Shown here one piece after another: positions 10,650 to 21,893 of a DNA stretch of 64,000 nt; within the stretch, counting starts at the first letter, position 1; each line of letters starts with the position of its first letter. Position numbers and translations under genes: made by a program. Under the pieces are notes generated by a model. That model worked only from the letters and a program-made list of their open reading frames with translations, did no database searches and had not been told where the DNA came from. The DNA is taken from positions 121,971 through 185,970 of the forward strand of contig JAVKOQ010000091.1 in the NCBI GenBank assembly GCA_031835245.1, read 5' to 3'. This DNA is from Balamuthia mandrillaris. Its lineage: Eukaryota; Discosea; Longamoebia; Balamuthiidae.

Positions 10650-13553
10650 ATGGAACCGAGTGGCCCTCCTCCTCCTTCCCACACTCCTCTCTTCCTCCCT
10701 CACCATCACTCCCACACCCACGCTCTTTCGCCCTCTCCCTTGCTGGCAGCCTCGAATCCCTACGCTCACGCTCACGCCCACGCCCACGCCCTCTTCTCTC
10801 CGGCGGGCGCCTCCACGCCCGCCACCCCCGCCGCCCCTCCTCCTCATCCTGTTCCTCCTCACCCCCCGTTTTTCCTTCGCTCCAAGCTTAGGCTGCACGT
10901 CTGCATCCCGGTCTTTGCCAAGCAGTTCCTGCTGGTGGAGCCCCGCGGCAGAGCGTTGAGGGAGCTGAAGGCCAGCGTCGAGGGCCAGTTTGCGAGGCTC
11001 TACCCGCAGGCCGCCCCGCTGCACGTCCATCGGCTGCGCGATCTGAATCACTCTGACTTAGGTTCGGCTCTTTTTTTTTTTTCTTCTTCTTCTCTATTTG
11101 TTTTTATTTTATGTGTATATATTGTTAAAAAAAACTTTTTTGTTTTTGTTTTTGTGGCAGATTGGGAGCTGGCCATTGAGGAGGTCTTTGAGGATAACTC
11201 CTTTGTGGTGGTGGTCACGGAGGAGGAAGTCGCTGACGCTCAAAGCGAGCATGAGGGCGGCCAACCCGTGCTGCTCCCCGCTTCCTCCGCTTCATCTTTC
11301 TATGCCTCTCCGCTTGCTTCTGCATCTTCGTTCTCTTCTCCGTTTGTTTCTCCTTCGCAACTTCATCACCCTCATTTCCCTTTTCTTTCGCGACAGCATC
11401 AACAAAATAACGGTTCAACTCTCTTTCGAACTCCGTTAAATGTTCGCTCAGCAAAAAGAAAGAGAGTGTCAACGTCTCCCACAACTACAAAAGCTGTCGC
11501 TACGTCTTCTTCGAATTTAACTTCTGTCTCAAATGGAACAGCTGAAGAAGAAAAAGAAGTGAGAGAACGAGACGAAGAGGAGGAAGAGGAAGAAGAGGAA
11601 GAAGAAGAGATAACTTCGCCGTCGACTTTAGTTGTCACGAAACGAGCGAGAAAGAACGGTGAAGCACCACCTAAACGACAAGAACAAGAGATGGAGAATA
11701 GAGAAATGCAAAGGAAGACGACCAAAAGAACAGAGACTGAAACGTGTGCCAAACGGATTTTGGAAGATGGAGAAGATGACGAACAAGAAGCGAACGAACA
11801 AAAACGAAAAGCAATAGAAAAAGAGGAAGAAGAAAAATTGGCCGAAGAAAAGAGAAAGAAGGAAGAGGCAGAAAGGAAGAAGAAGGAAGAAGTGGAGAAA
11901 GAGAGACGAAGGAAAGAGGAAGAGGAAGAGAGACGAAGGAAAGAAGAGGAAGAAGAGAAAAGAAGAATAGAAGAAGAGGAAGAACAAAAAAGAAAACAAG
12001 AAGAACGCAAGAGAACAGAGGAGTTGGAACGAACAAAAAGAGAGGAAGAAGCTAAGAAAAAAGCGGAAGCGGAAGAAGCAAAGCGGAAAAAAGCTGAAGA
12101 GTTAGAACGAAAGAAAAAGGAAAGAGAAGAGATAAAACGAATACGGGAAGAAGAACGTCGAAAAAAATCAGAAGAAGCAAAACGAAAGAAGGAAGAAGAA
12201 GCAGAGCGAAAGAGACAAGAGGAGGAAGAAAGATTAAAGAAAGAAGCCGAAGAAAAGAAAAAGAAGGAAGAAGAAATGCTCAGACAAGAAGAGGAAAGAG
12301 CGAAAAAGGCAGAAGAAGAAAGGAAAAAGAAGGAAGCAGAGGAAAGAGAGAAGGAAGAGCAAGAGAGAAAAAAGAAAGAAGAGGAAGAAAGAATTAAGAA
12401 AGCGGAAGAACAGAAGAATAAAGAAGAGGAAGCAAAGCGGAAGAAAGAAGAAGCCAGACAGAAGAGAGAAGAAGAAAAGCGTAAGCGAGAAGAAGAGCGG
12501 AAACGGAAGAGAGAAGAAGCCAGACTCAAGAAAGAGGAAGAAAAGCGCAAACGAGCAGAAGCAGCAGAACTGAAAAAGAAAGAAGAAGCGGAGCGCAAGC
12601 TTAAAGCGGCAGAAGAAGCGAAGCAAAAGAGAGAAGAAGAGGAAGCTAAAAAGAACAAGGAAGAGGACGAAGAAAAACGTATACAAGAGGAAGAACGACA
12701 AAGAAGGGAGGATGAACTGGCAAAGTATTGCAGAAAACCAAGTCAGAGAGTTCCAGAAGAGAAACTAGAAGAAATACGACTAATTCTTCAACAACAACCA
12801 AAACGAAAAAGAAGAGAACCAAAAAAATCATCTTCACCAGAGAGTGAAGCGGAAGCAGAAGAAGACGATGAAGAAGATCCGTTGTTATCTGCTTCTCAGC
12901 AAGAGGAAATGGCCAGCGAGGGAATGGAAGTTGTGAACAACGACGAGGATGCTGCCAACAAGGAAGAGAGTGAAGGTTCCAGCGAAGAGGAAGAAGAGGA
13001 CGAAGAGGACGAAGAGGAAGAAGACGATGAAGAGACACAACTAAGCGAGAGCCAAAAAAACGAATTGGAGGAGCGGTCGAACCAAACAAACATGAAGAGC
13101 GATCTCCCTCCACCTCTCATTTTCGCCTCTCCTCCTTCATCATCTTCCTCCTCTTCCAAATCGTCTTCCGACGATGGACTGAATCATGAAGAAGAAGATG
13201 ATGACGATAGTGATGATAGTGATGATAGTGATGAAAGCTCTTCTGAAGAGGAGGATGACGTTGCGTTCAAAGGGGTTCGCCTTACTCCTTCCAAACTCCC
13301 TCCGACAGCAATCACCAAAAGAGCGAAACAGCCGCGCAAACGTGCTTCTCGTCGAACCAACACAAACAGCACAAAAGCAAACACATCCGCAAAGAAGAAA
13401 ACGGCTTCATCTGCTTCTTCCTTCGAACCGCCAACGACTGCTTCTATCGCGACTCCAGCTCTCTCCACCCCTTCCCTTATTCTCGCGAATCTCAACACCA
13501 CTTTTCCAACACTAACGAAGACCCCGCGACGAACAGCGACTCGAAAGACGTAA
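10650..13553 (+). CDS. Net1/Dnt1-like N-terminal domain protein with long charged single helix
   Basis: Two exons (10650-11061, 11161-13553) give 934 residues. The 99-nt intron is itself in frame and open, but its GT...CAG ends and T-rich content show it is spliced, giving HSDLDWELAIEEVFEDNSFV. Residues about 75-165 (KLRLHVCIPVFAKQFLLVEP ... LYPQAAPLHV) resemble the N-terminal domain of yeast Net1/Tof2 and fission yeast Dnt1, nucleolar proteins that anchor Cdc14 phosphatase. This is a weak by-eye match. Residues about 350-690 are almost purely Glu, Lys, Arg and Ala in the spacing of a stable single alpha-helix or coiled coil. Acidic Ser patches and a basic C-terminus (KRAKQPRKRASRR) follow, typical of nucleolar proteins. 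Confidence 0.55.
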   Translation: MEPSGPPPPSHTPLFLPHHHSHTHALSPSPLLAASNPYAHAHAHAHALFSPAGASTPATPAAPPPHPVPPHPPFFLRSKLRLHVCIPVFAKQFLLVEPRGRALRELKASVEGQFARLYPQAAPLHVHRLRDLNHSDLGSALFFFSSSSLFVFILCVYIVKKNFFVFVFVADWELAIEEVFEDNSFVVVVTEEEVADAQSEHEGGQPVLLPASSASSFYASPLASASSFSSPFVSPSQLHHPHFPFLSRQHQQNNGSTLFRTPLNVRSAKRKRVSTSPTTTKAVATSSSNLTSVSNGTAEEEKEVRERDEEEEEEEEEEEEITSPSTLVVTKRARKNGEAPPKRQEQEMENREMQRKTTKRTETETCAKRILEDGEDDEQEANEQKRKAIEKEEEEKLAEEKRKKEEAERKKKEEVEKERRRKEEEEERRRKEEEEEKRRIEEEEEQKRKQEERKRTEELERTKREEEAKKKAEAEEAKRKKAEELERKKKEREEIKRIREEERRKKSEEAKRKKEEEAERKRQEEEERLKKEAEEKKKKEEEMLRQEEERAKKAEEERKKKEAEEREKEEQERKKKEEEERIKKAEEQKNKEEEAKRKKEEARQKREEEKRKREEERKRKREEARLKKEEEKRKRAEAAELKKKEEAERKLKAAEEAKQKREEEEAKKNKEEDEEKRIQEEERQRREDELAKYCRKPSQRVPEEKLEEIRLILQQQPKRKRREPKKSSSPESEAEAEEDDEEDPLLSASQQEEMASEGMEVVNNDEDAANKEESEGSSEEEEEDEEDEEEEDDEETQLSESQKNELEERSNQTNMKSDLPPPLIFASPPSSSSSSSKSSSDDGLNHEEEDDDDSDDSDDSDESSSEEEDDVAFKGVRLTPSKLPPTAITKRAKQPRKRASRRTNTNSTKANTSAKKKTASSASSFEPPTTASIATPALSTPSLILANLNTTFPTLTKTPRRTATRKT

Positions 13554-13614
13554 AACTTTTTGTTGAAGCAAAATAAATAAGTTTTTCTTTAAAAAAAAAA
13601 AGAAAGAAAAAGTG

Positions 13615-14740
13615 TTAGTCGAATTTGGGATAGAGCCACTCTTGGAAGCGACGAGAATAGTAAGTAGGTTCGACGGTGGATAAAGTTGCCTTCGGGCTGG
13701 CCAGAGCGGTTCGTTTCCAAAAGGAAGCCATTCTCTTCTTTACTGCGTAGTTGCAAAGAATGTCGATAATTCCTATCAAGTAAACCTCTTCTCCAGTTGA
13801 TGATTTAACTTTGGAAGAAAGTGAGACAGAAGCAAAAAAGAAAGGAAGAGGCGAAGGAAGAAGAAAGAAGACTTACTTCCACGAAGAAAGATATCCCTGT
13901 CGTCAAGTTGAAGTTCTGGTTCTTGTTCTTCTGTCTCGTCTTCGTCGCTAGCTTTGTGTTTTTTTAACTTTTTTGCAATTTTGTGGTGCAGCTTCTTCTT
14001 CTTTTTCTTTTTCGTCCTCTTTGTGGGAGATGCAGCATCTTTGTCGTCATCTTCGTCGTCATCTGTTTTATCTGTTTGAACCGAATGGATGCCCACCAAT
14101 AAACTATAATCCATAATACCTGCTGACTCCAATAACTGTAAGAAGTCCTTAGCAAAGTTTTCAAAAGAAGTAACTAAAGAGAACGGAAAGAGATAAAACA
14201 AACCTTGCAATCTTTTTCCATTTCTTCGAATAAAACTCGCTTAAGCTGCTCTCCTACATGAAATACACGACCCGACTCCACGAAATCGACGTCTTTCAGC
14301 ACGTGACGCTGCTTCTTCTTCTCCTCTTCTGTCGCCTTTCGCTTCCGCGTTGCTCCCTTCAGGTCGAACACAAAGTCCAACCGAAGCGAAGCGGTGCTGA
14401 AGATGTTGTGTTGTATTACGACATGGAGCGGTGAAGCTCTTCCTCCGCCACCTCCTCCCGAAAAGGCCAAACGGTAATGGCCCAACATTCGCGCCAACAA
14501 AGAGCGAGGGTTTTCTCTCATGTGCTATTTCATGCCCACGCTGGTGGATTAGCCATGAATTCATGTCGACAAAGAAGAACGAAAGAAAGAAGAACGAACT
14601 TGATAGTAGCTGGGAAGAAGTCGTCGAAGAGCTTGGGACTCGGCTACGGGTAACGTTTTGAGGATGAACCGTTGATCCTTTGAGAAAAGAAATAAACTTC
14701 CGCCTATTTTTCTAAAGTTTGTAAAAAAAAAATTGGAAAG

Positions 14741-14781
<41 letters not shown>

Positions 14782-15293
14782 TTACTTTTGCCACTAAGCC
14801 CTTTCTGCAACGAGGAGGACTCATGTTCGATCAACGTTTCCTTCCACGAACTCTGTTATTTTTAAAAAAAATAAGGAAAAAAACAAAGAAAAAGAAAGGG
14901 AGAAGAAATGTGGTACCAAATAATCAGAGGCAGAGAAACCAAACATTTGGCGCAGCGTGGTATAAGCAACCGGTGAGTAGGCCTTTATCACCATTTTTGA
15001 TTTTAAATCGGTTGTCCTATTGTTATTATTTTTTTTTAATCAAATAAGAGAAGATGTAAAGAGAAAGAGAGAACAGAGATTAAAGAAAAAACAAACCAAC
15101 TTTTGTAAATGTGTTTCTCACGAAAGATATCTTTGCGCTCCTCCATCTCTTCTAATTCTTCTTCTTCTATTTCGTGGACTGAGTAGAGAAAGGCTTTCAT
15201 GAGTGCTTGGCTCAGCAAACTCGCTGCCGCCTCTCTGTTTGGCCGAACAGCCTCTCCTCTGTCTTCTTCTTCCATCTTTCGAATTTTTTCCAT
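13615..15293 (-). CDS. Phosphatidylinositol phosphate kinase (PIP4K/PIP5K family)
   Basis: Seven exons (15293-15093, 14982-14917, 14852-14786, 14703-14600, 14524-14204, 14147-13877, 13808-13615) sum to 407 residues in frame. Diagnostic blocks are: AYSPVAYTTLRQMFG; GLSGKSGSLFLFSKDQRFIL (the Gly-rich loop and catalytic Lys in ILKTL); RENPRSLLARMLGHYRLAF; FVFDLKGATRKRK (the DLKG motif); GIMDYSLLVGIH (the MDYSLL catalytic loop); and GEEVYLIGIIDILCNYAVKK, followed by the activation segment. It phosphorylates PI-monophosphates at the membrane. There are no N-terminal MORN repeats or FYVE domain. An acidic/basic insert follows the MDYSLL block. The gene is convergent with its left neighbour, with 61 nt between stops. 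A (GA)n tract on the + strand lies in intron 3. Confidence 0.9.
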
Positions 15294-15572
15294 TCACTCA
15301 TTTTTTGCATTTCATTCATTCTTAGCATTTCTAGCATAATTCATATTTTGCATTTCTGAAGAAGATGTTTGAGGGGTAAATCGTTTTCTTACTCGAGGAG
15401 TCATTTATTCACACTTGAGAAATTCATCTCTACACCATTTGCAGCGAAGAAGAAGAACAGAGAAAAGAAGCAGAGAGAGAGAGAGAGGGGGAGGAAGAAA
15501 TAAAAAAAACAAGGCATATAAAAAATAAACGATACGATGGTTGTCACGGATTGCGCCGTAAACGCTTCCTGC

Positions 15573-17598
15573 TTAAGAACGTTGGCCAGGATAAGTAGAA
15601 GCGGAGGCACCGCCAGCAGAAGAAGGAGAAGGGCTCATCGGCTGATAAGGAGCGTGCATGCCCATCGGGATGTACTGCGGCGGGGCGGCAGCATACATAC
15701 CACCCTGAGGAGGGTGAGGGGCCATCATGTAGGCCTGAGGAGGCGCATAGTACGCATAGTGCTGTGGTGGCATCGCTGAGATAGGCATTTGCGGTGCTGA
15801 TGTATCTTGTTGGGAAGATCTGTTTTGTTGTTTTGTTTGATTTGTCATTTAAGGGAAACAGGGCAGAGAGTAGAACGCGAAGAGAAGAAACAAGAGGAGA
15901 GAGGGTGGAGGAAGAAGTAAGAATAATGAGAAGGAAAAGAAATACCTCTTGGAGCTGCTAGAAGACTTGGAAGAAGAAGAAGATTTCTTGGATTTACTGC
16001 CGCTGCTGCTCTTAAAGTCCTCGTCCTCCTCGCTCTCGATCTCCTCATCGTCATCGTCATGATCCTCGTCCTCTCTGCCTCCGCCGCTGCCAAACAGTCT
16101 CGACCAGAGGGAGGAGCCACCACCAGAGGACTTGTCACCACCACTTGATGAGGATGAACTATCTTTGTCGCCTGTTACAGATGTACCCAACAAAAGATCT
16201 AGATTTCGTTAGTTTTTGTTCTCTCCTCTCTGTTTTTTATCTTGTAAATTTTTACGCACCTGTATGAAAGCCGGCAAGTGGGGCACTGGTAGAAGTAATA
16301 GAAGAAGACCTCTTCTTCGATGAGGAAGAGGAAGTCATCTTCGTTAGCGCCTCGGGGTTTATTTTTTCTCGCTTCAGATAAAGAGCCTGCAAGCGTCTTG
16401 CATATTCCTCGTCAGCTTGCGCTTGCGCGTCTTGCTTTGGTTGAGGAGTGCTTGCCTCCGAGTTGAACTGCATTTGAAGGCGTTTCGCCAGTTCTTCATC
16501 CGACAAAGTAGACGAAGAAGATGATGCGATAGGGTGTGAAGAAGTGGAAGAAGATGTGGAAGACTTTCTCTTGCTCTTCTTCTTTTTCTTTGGGCTAGAA
16601 GGAGCGACTAACGGCTGTGAAGTGGTCTTGGAATAACCATTTGTCGAAGCAGACACCGAAGAAGTGGAGGAAGAGTAATGATGCTGAGCGAGCTCTTTGG
16701 TGACGATCTCCAAAGCGACCAACCTGCTCTCTACTGACTCGGTGAACTTGTTCATCTGGCGGACGTGCTCCTGGAATTGGGCCATCATGCCCTCCATCAT
16801 TTTCTTGAGCTTCTCTGCCTCTGTTTGAGGATTCGGATAGCTTTCCAACAGGCTTTGTAAGTTGTCGCTGCCACTAACGGATTTAGGCTGCTGTTGATAG
16901 GCAGAGGGTTGTTGTGGTTGTGGAGCGTAACCACTTCCTCCTCCAAGTTGTGGGAGATGGTATGAAAGAGAGCCTTGTTGTTGCTGAGGCTGTGGTTGAT
17001 GGTATGCTTGTTGTGGTTGTTGGTGTTGAGATTGATGATGAGAGGGGGCCGAGTAAGAAGGGAAAGAGGAGGTGGAGGAAGAGGGAGTGTTTTGTGGTGG
17101 AGGCGGTTGGTGGTGGTAAGGAGGAGCTCCATACGATCCAGAAGATGGGGGCGAAACGGAGGCTGGACGTTGTTGCTGCTGCTGCTGTTGCTGTTGCTGC
17201 TGCTGAGGTACAGAAGGAGAGGAAGAGGAAGAAGGAGCAATCGAAGGGTACTGAGAAGGAGTAGAGGGAGAAGGGGAAGAAAAATAGGAAGGAGGGTTCT
17301 CCTCTTTGGGTCCCGCAGCAGGTTTGTTGCCACCAGCGCTTGGAGTAGACGTCGATGAGGAGGAGGGTGAGGCCGTAGAGACGAGAGAGGAGGAAGTAGA
17401 GGAAGAAGGTCTATCCAACAGAAAACTGGCAAAATCAAATGAGGAAGCGCTCTTTGGAGCTTGTGGTTGTTGTTGATGTTGGGAGGAAGAAACATTTGCA
17501 TTGGAAGTGGTGGCGCCACTGCTTTGTGGTTGTTGATGTTGTTGTTGCGTAGTGTACGTGGGACCGTCAAACGAAGGGAGCGGGTAAGGAGCGTCCAT
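15573..17598 (-). CDS. Gln/Ser/Pro-rich protein with coiled coil and two UIM-like motifs
   Basis: Three exons (17598-16260, 16198-15946, 15819-15573) give 612 residues with matching phases. Not assigned to a family. The first 260 residues are low complexity (Ser, Pro and runs of Gln). A coiled coil follows at about 255-305 (EAEKLKKMMEGMMAQFQEHV). Then come two related short helices, SDEELAKRLQMQFN and DEEYARRLQALYLKRE; their acidic-start, Ala/Leu spacing resembles ubiquitin-interacting motifs, which is inference. The second exon is Ser- and Asp-rich (GSSLWSRLFGSGGG). The C-terminus is Tyr/Pro/Met-rich (HYAYYAPPQAYMMAPHPP), as in prion-like RNA-granule proteins. Scaffold or ubiquitin-linked roles are possible; none is shown. 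Confidence 0.75.
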
Positions 17599-18441
17599 TT
17601 TTTGTTTTTGTATTATTTTAAGTAGCTACGCCTCTGTTCGATTTCGAAAAAAATCCAAAGCTTTTGATTTGTGTTGATTTCTTTTCAGCTCTGTCTCGCT
17701 GCCTCTCAAGTGGTACTTGTTTTTTTTTTTTCAGGTGGCCAAACGCTTCTTCTCTGTGGTGTGTGTGTGTGCTTGTAGAAGAAACAAAAAGCCTCCCTCC
17801 TGTCAAAAACCAAAAAAAAAAAAGCAGAGAGAGAGAGAGAGAGAAAAGCAAGAGAGGAGAAAAAAAAACAAATGTCAGTCTGTGTGGAACCTCGCTCGAA
17901 AGAAAATAAAAAATAAATCAAACTGGAGATTCGTGTCAAAAGTTTTCCTTCTCTTTTTCTCTTCTTCAAAACATTTAAAAAAAAAAACAACCCTCTTCAG
18001 GCGCACCTTTTTTTTTGTTTTTGTGTTTGTTTGTAGGGCTGTGTGTACGTGTGGAAGAAAAAACAAAAACGTGTGTATTCGACCCAACTAGTATACCACC
18101 TTTGTTCCTCGTTGGGGGGTGGTTTTTTTCTGGCCCGTTTTCTGAGGGGAAGAAATCTCCACAAAACCAGACGTCACTTTTCGCTGTGGAAAATACCAAA
18201 CCAAAAAAAAAAAAGGTCGCGTCGTGTCGACGTTAGCCACCCAGGGGGGTCGGCAATAAATCGGGAAAATTCGAAACAGAAAAAAAAAAGGATAGAAAAA
18301 AGAAAAGTGGAAAAAGAAGGAAGGAGTTCAAGCGATCAATTGTTTTTTCTCGCTCTTCTTCTTCTTTCTTCGTTATTTATTTATTTATTTATTTTTCGGT
18401 TTTAACGCTCCAGCCTTTCGTTCGTTGCACTGAGCTTATCC
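17599..18441. promoter_or_regulatory. Bidirectional intergenic region
   Basis: 843 bp separate the divergent Gln/Ser-rich gene and TSR2. It is rich in A and T homopolymers and holds a GTGTGTGTGTG tract, a (GA)n tract at 17826-17842 and one GTCGAC at 18225. No telomere-like box and no gene are seen. Confidence 0.5.
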
Positions 18442-19173
18442 ATGCAGAGCAACTCCGCTTCCTCTTCCTCCGCGATGGACATTGAGGAAAAGAACACTTC
18501 CTCTTCTTCGACCAACGCTTCCAGCAACGACCCAACCAACTACCGGCTGGCTCAATTCGAGTGGGGAGTGGACTACGTGTGGTCCACCTGGTCCCTCATG
18601 GAGCTGGCCATCAACATGGGCTTTGGTGGACGCAACACTCGCGACAAAGTGCGCAACATCAAGCTGGAGGTGTTGGAGCTCTTTGACCACCAAAAGGAGG
18701 TGCATCGGGATGAGATAGAGGACCTCCTCTACCAAGCCATCGAAGAGGACCTCCACACGGTGGCGGAGGATGGGAGCGTGGAGATGGTCGCTGACCAAGT
18801 GGTAAGCTTGAGGGGTCAGTGTTTATCAGGAGATTTCACGCTGTTGGAAACGGTGGAGCAGCAGTACTGCACGAAGCTCAAGCTGGAGCTGGACAAAGTG
18901 CGCGAGCAAAGACTGACCGGTTGTTTCCCGGATGAGTGCGCTCCGAATCTAATCCCTGCCGACGAGGGAGAGTCCAGCGAGAGCGAGAGCGAGGACGAGG
19001 ATGGTGAGGAAGGAGAAGAAGAGGGAGAAGGGAAAGAGAAACAGCCACAACAAGAGAGAAGAGGGGGAAGCGGCGGTGAAGAAAAGAAGAAGACAGAAGA
19101 CGTGGATGAAGATGGATTCACGTTAGTGACCAACAAACGAAACAAAAAGAAAGGCAAGTCTGGCAGTGGATGA
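18442..19173 (+). CDS. TSR2: TSR2-like pre-rRNA processing / Rps26 escort protein
   Basis: 243 residues, one exon; a second possible start is MDIEEK at 18475. The WGG-type domain spans about residues 30-125: FEWGVDYVWSTWSLMELAIN, then MGFGGRNTRDKVRNI and LELFDHQKEVHRDEIEDLL. An acidic linker (SESESEDEDGEEGEEEGEG) leads to the conserved C-terminal tag VDEDGFTLVTNKRNKKK. In yeast and human, Tsr2 carries free ribosomal protein eS26 to the 40S precursor. The acidic stretch is also present in known family members. Length and order match the family. Confidence 0.88.
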   Translation: MQSNSASSSSAMDIEEKNTSSSSTNASSNDPTNYRLAQFEWGVDYVWSTWSLMELAINMGFGGRNTRDKVRNIKLEVLELFDHQKEVHRDEIEDLLYQAIEEDLHTVAEDGSVEMVADQVVSLRGQCLSGDFTLLETVEQQYCTKLKLELDKVREQRLTGCFPDECAPNLIPADEGESSESESEDEDGEEGEEEGEGKEKQPQQERRGGSGGEEKKKTEDVDEDGFTLVTNKRNKKKGKSGSG

Positions 19174-19261
19174 GGGAACAAAAGCGCCTGCATAATAACA
19201 AAAAATAAAAGTTTTACTTCTTTTTCTTCTTCATTTCTTCTTTTTTGTTACTTTCGTTTGT

Positions 19262-20420
19262 TTACTGTACTTCGCCAAGATAGTCCTTCACCTCAGGGGG
19301 AGTCAACACCCTAAACACCTTCTTGCCCTCCACCTGTTGAACCACCGCCAATTCGATGTTGTGCTCCGTCATCTCTCCCTCGAAACCTTCTTTCAGCGTC
19401 AAAATGGCTGTGTGAATGGCATCTTCCAGTCCAATGTCTTCCTTGTATCTGTTCCGTTGTTTTTTTGGTTTCGTTTCTATAAGTATTATTGTAAAAGAAG
19501 AACGAGAATGAAGAAAAAGAAAGAACAAAGAAAGAGGAACAACACAAGAAGGAAGGAAACGAAGAGAAGAAAGACAAACCTCTTTTCCAAGAAAGTTCTA
19601 GCATTAACCATGTGTTTGCCGATGGCAGAGGCCTTCCATGCCCAGTAAGAGCCGGAAGGATCCACTTGATACATTTGAGGACCGGCGATGTCGTCATAAC
19701 CAGCTACCAACAAACTCACACCAAACGGCCGCACTCCTCTATGACACAAAATTATATAAGGTTACTCAAAGTAAATAAGGGAGGAAAATGAGGAGAAGCA
19801 ATAGAGCGAGGAAGAGAAGCTGAGAGAGAAGCGTGAAGAGAACAGAAGCAAAAACGCATGAACAGAGTGAATATAGAAAGAAGGAGGTCCAAACCCAGAT
19901 TGTGTGAACTCCTGCATGACAAAGGCCATTTCTCGCACGATCTGAGAGACTGGAATGGGGCTCTGGTACATGCGGTAGTAGGCCTGAGCGATCTTTCTGC
20001 CCTTGCGTACGAGGACACGCGAGTCGGGTCCCATGCCAGCGTACACGCAGCCCACGTGGTCCGTCAGCATGCTGATCTTTTGGAAGGAGGTCTCGTCCAT
20101 AAGGGAGGGAAGCTTCTTCTCGGTGGCCAACACCACTCCATCAGTGGCTGCAGTGAAAAAAGTTTCCCAATGAGAATTTAAAAACAACAAAAAAGTAGGA
20201 TACACAAGAACAACGTTCGAAAAGAAAACAAAAGAGAAAAAAATAAGATGAATGATGGACAACAAAGAGAGGGAAGGAAGAAAGCAAAAAAAAAAAAGGA
20301 ACCTTTGATGCCAAGAGCAGTGCTACCAGCAGCCACAGCGTGGAGGGCATATTCGATTTGGACCAGCTTGCCAGAAGGGCTGAACGTGGTCAAAGAGAAA
20401 GAGTAGCGATCGTCCATCAT
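19262..20420 (-). CDS. PSMA2: 20S proteasome subunit alpha type-2
   Basis: Four exons (20420-20303, 20147-19895, 19738-19580, 19448-19262) give 238 residues. The N-terminus [20 protein letters not shown] plus IEYALHAV is the alpha-subunit signature, and the [14 protein letters not shown] form is typical of alpha-2 (Pre8). Further blocks are: [74 protein letters not shown], and [20 protein letters not shown]. It is a structural, non-catalytic ring subunit. It is divergent from the phosphatidylinositol synthase gene, with two telomere-like boxes between them. Confidence 0.95.
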
Positions 20421-20557
20421 TTTTTGAAGCGTACCAGAGAGCTAACTAGGCCCAGTTTGTGTTGCTTGCTACTTATTTTTCTCTCTCTCTCTCTCTTTCA
20501 CCACCAAAAAAACTGTGTCTTTGTTTTTGCGCCACGCAAAGCCTTCGTGGGTGGGTT

Positions 20558-20740
20558 TACTGTCGACAAATGTACTCCCGCGCTGTTCCACTTGAGCTGT
20601 TTTACTTGTCGACAATATAGTAGCATATTATCATTAGACGCTAACCCTAACCTTAAATTCTTCCAAAAAATTGACAGCCCACCACCCCAAAGAGCGCTTC
20701 AACAGGACGGTCGCCGAAAGAACCGCTAACCCTAACCTAA
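20558..20740 (+). promoter_or_regulatory. Double GTCGAC / telomere-like promoter cluster
   Basis: This lies between PSMA2 (start 20420) and PIS (start 20904). It holds TTTACTGTCGACAAA at about 20556-20570, ACTTGTCGACAATA at about 20604-20617, GACGCTAACCCTAACCTTAA at 20637-20656, and AACCGCTAACCCTAACCTAA at 20721-20740. One pair probably serves each direction. Confidence 0.6.
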
Positions 20741-20903
20741 TGGTTTCCTTCAAAATTGGCGCCTTTCGCCCTGCCGCCACGTCACAACACCGCCTTAAAA
20801 TCCCGCCGAACGAGCAACTGATGAGGAGAAATCGTTGTCCATTTCCACCAAATAAACAAGAAAGACAAACAACAAAACAACCGGCCTTGCGCGCGCACAC
20901 AAA

Positions 20904-20965
20904 ATGGTATCCCCGGTCTATTTCTTTGTGCCTAATCTGATCGGTAAAACTCTTTTTTTTTTGCG

Positions 20966-21002
<37 letters not shown>

Positions 21003-21893
21003 TCCTCTCAAAGAATTGTTTTTTTTTTTCAACAAAAAACCTAGGTTATGTGAGAGTGGCATTGGCTTGCATCGCTTTCTACGTGAGCTTCACCGACTAC
21101 AAGCTGTTTTTCGTGTGTTATGGCCTCAGCGAAATACTTGACGCCATCGACGGACACGCCGCTAGGGCCTTTGGTCAATGTATGCTTCTCTTGCTTTCTT
21201 ATTCTTCTTCATTCTTCATTCTTCTGCTTCTTTTTTTTCTTTATTTTTCTATATGTTTTTGTTTAAATGTTTTTTGTTCGTTTCTTTTTCTTTTCTTTGT
21301 TTTGTTTTGTTGTTTTGTTTTTTTTTTTGTTTGAAAGCCTCAAAGTTTGGAGCGGTGTTGGACATGGTAACGGACCGCTGCGCTACGACCTGTCTCTTGA
21401 TGGTGCTCTCCTTCTTCTACCGCGACCACATCCTCTACTTCACCGCCGTTGTGGCTCTTGACATTGCTAGCCACTATGCTCATCTTTACAGGTACCGTTC
21501 TTCCTTCTTCTTTCTTCTTTCTTCTTTCTGCTTCTTTACACATTTTGTTAACCAAACCAAAATAGTTCATTGGCGAGAAGGTTGGCCAGTCACAAGGCCA
21601 TCGACCAAACGGCCAACCCGCTGCTGCGCATCTACTACACCAACCGCGCGGCCCTGGGGGCTCTCTGCTTTGGCAACGAGGCCTTCTTCCTGTTGCTCTA
21701 CGTCGCTCACTTTGAGAGCGGCCCCTCCCTCTTCTTCTTCAACAATCAGGAGATGACTCTTGTGAGGGTGTTGACGATGGTAGTGGCGCCGTTGATGTTG
21801 GCCAAGCAGCTGATGAACGTCATTCAGCTGAAGCAGGCGGCCACTGACCTCGCCAAACTCGACGAAGTGGAGCACTATGGCAAGAAGCAGTAA
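20904..21893 (+). CDS. CDP-diacylglycerol-inositol 3-phosphatidyltransferase
   Basis: Four exons (20904-20943, 21045-21179, 21338-21491, 21566-21893) give 218 residues. The CDP-alcohol phosphotransferase signature D-x2-D-G-x2-A-R-x8-G-x3-D-x3-D is complete once exons 2 and 3 are joined: DAIDGHAARAFGQ, then SSKFGAVLDMVTD. The start MVSPVYFFVPNLIGYVR and the block RIYYTNRAALGALCFGNE are typical of phosphatidylinositol synthase (Pis1/CDIPT) rather than PGP or choline/ethanolamine enzymes. Several membrane helices are evident. It makes PI in the ER from CDP-DAG and inositol, the precursor pool for the PIP kinase encoded 6 kb away. Intron 1 carries a sense-strand (CT)n tract. Confidence 0.92.

Noticed and set aside
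11399..12658. Long antisense open frame rich in Ser and Phe
   Set aside because: It is the mirror of the Lys/Glu-rich exon on the + strand; its composition is fully explained by that exon.
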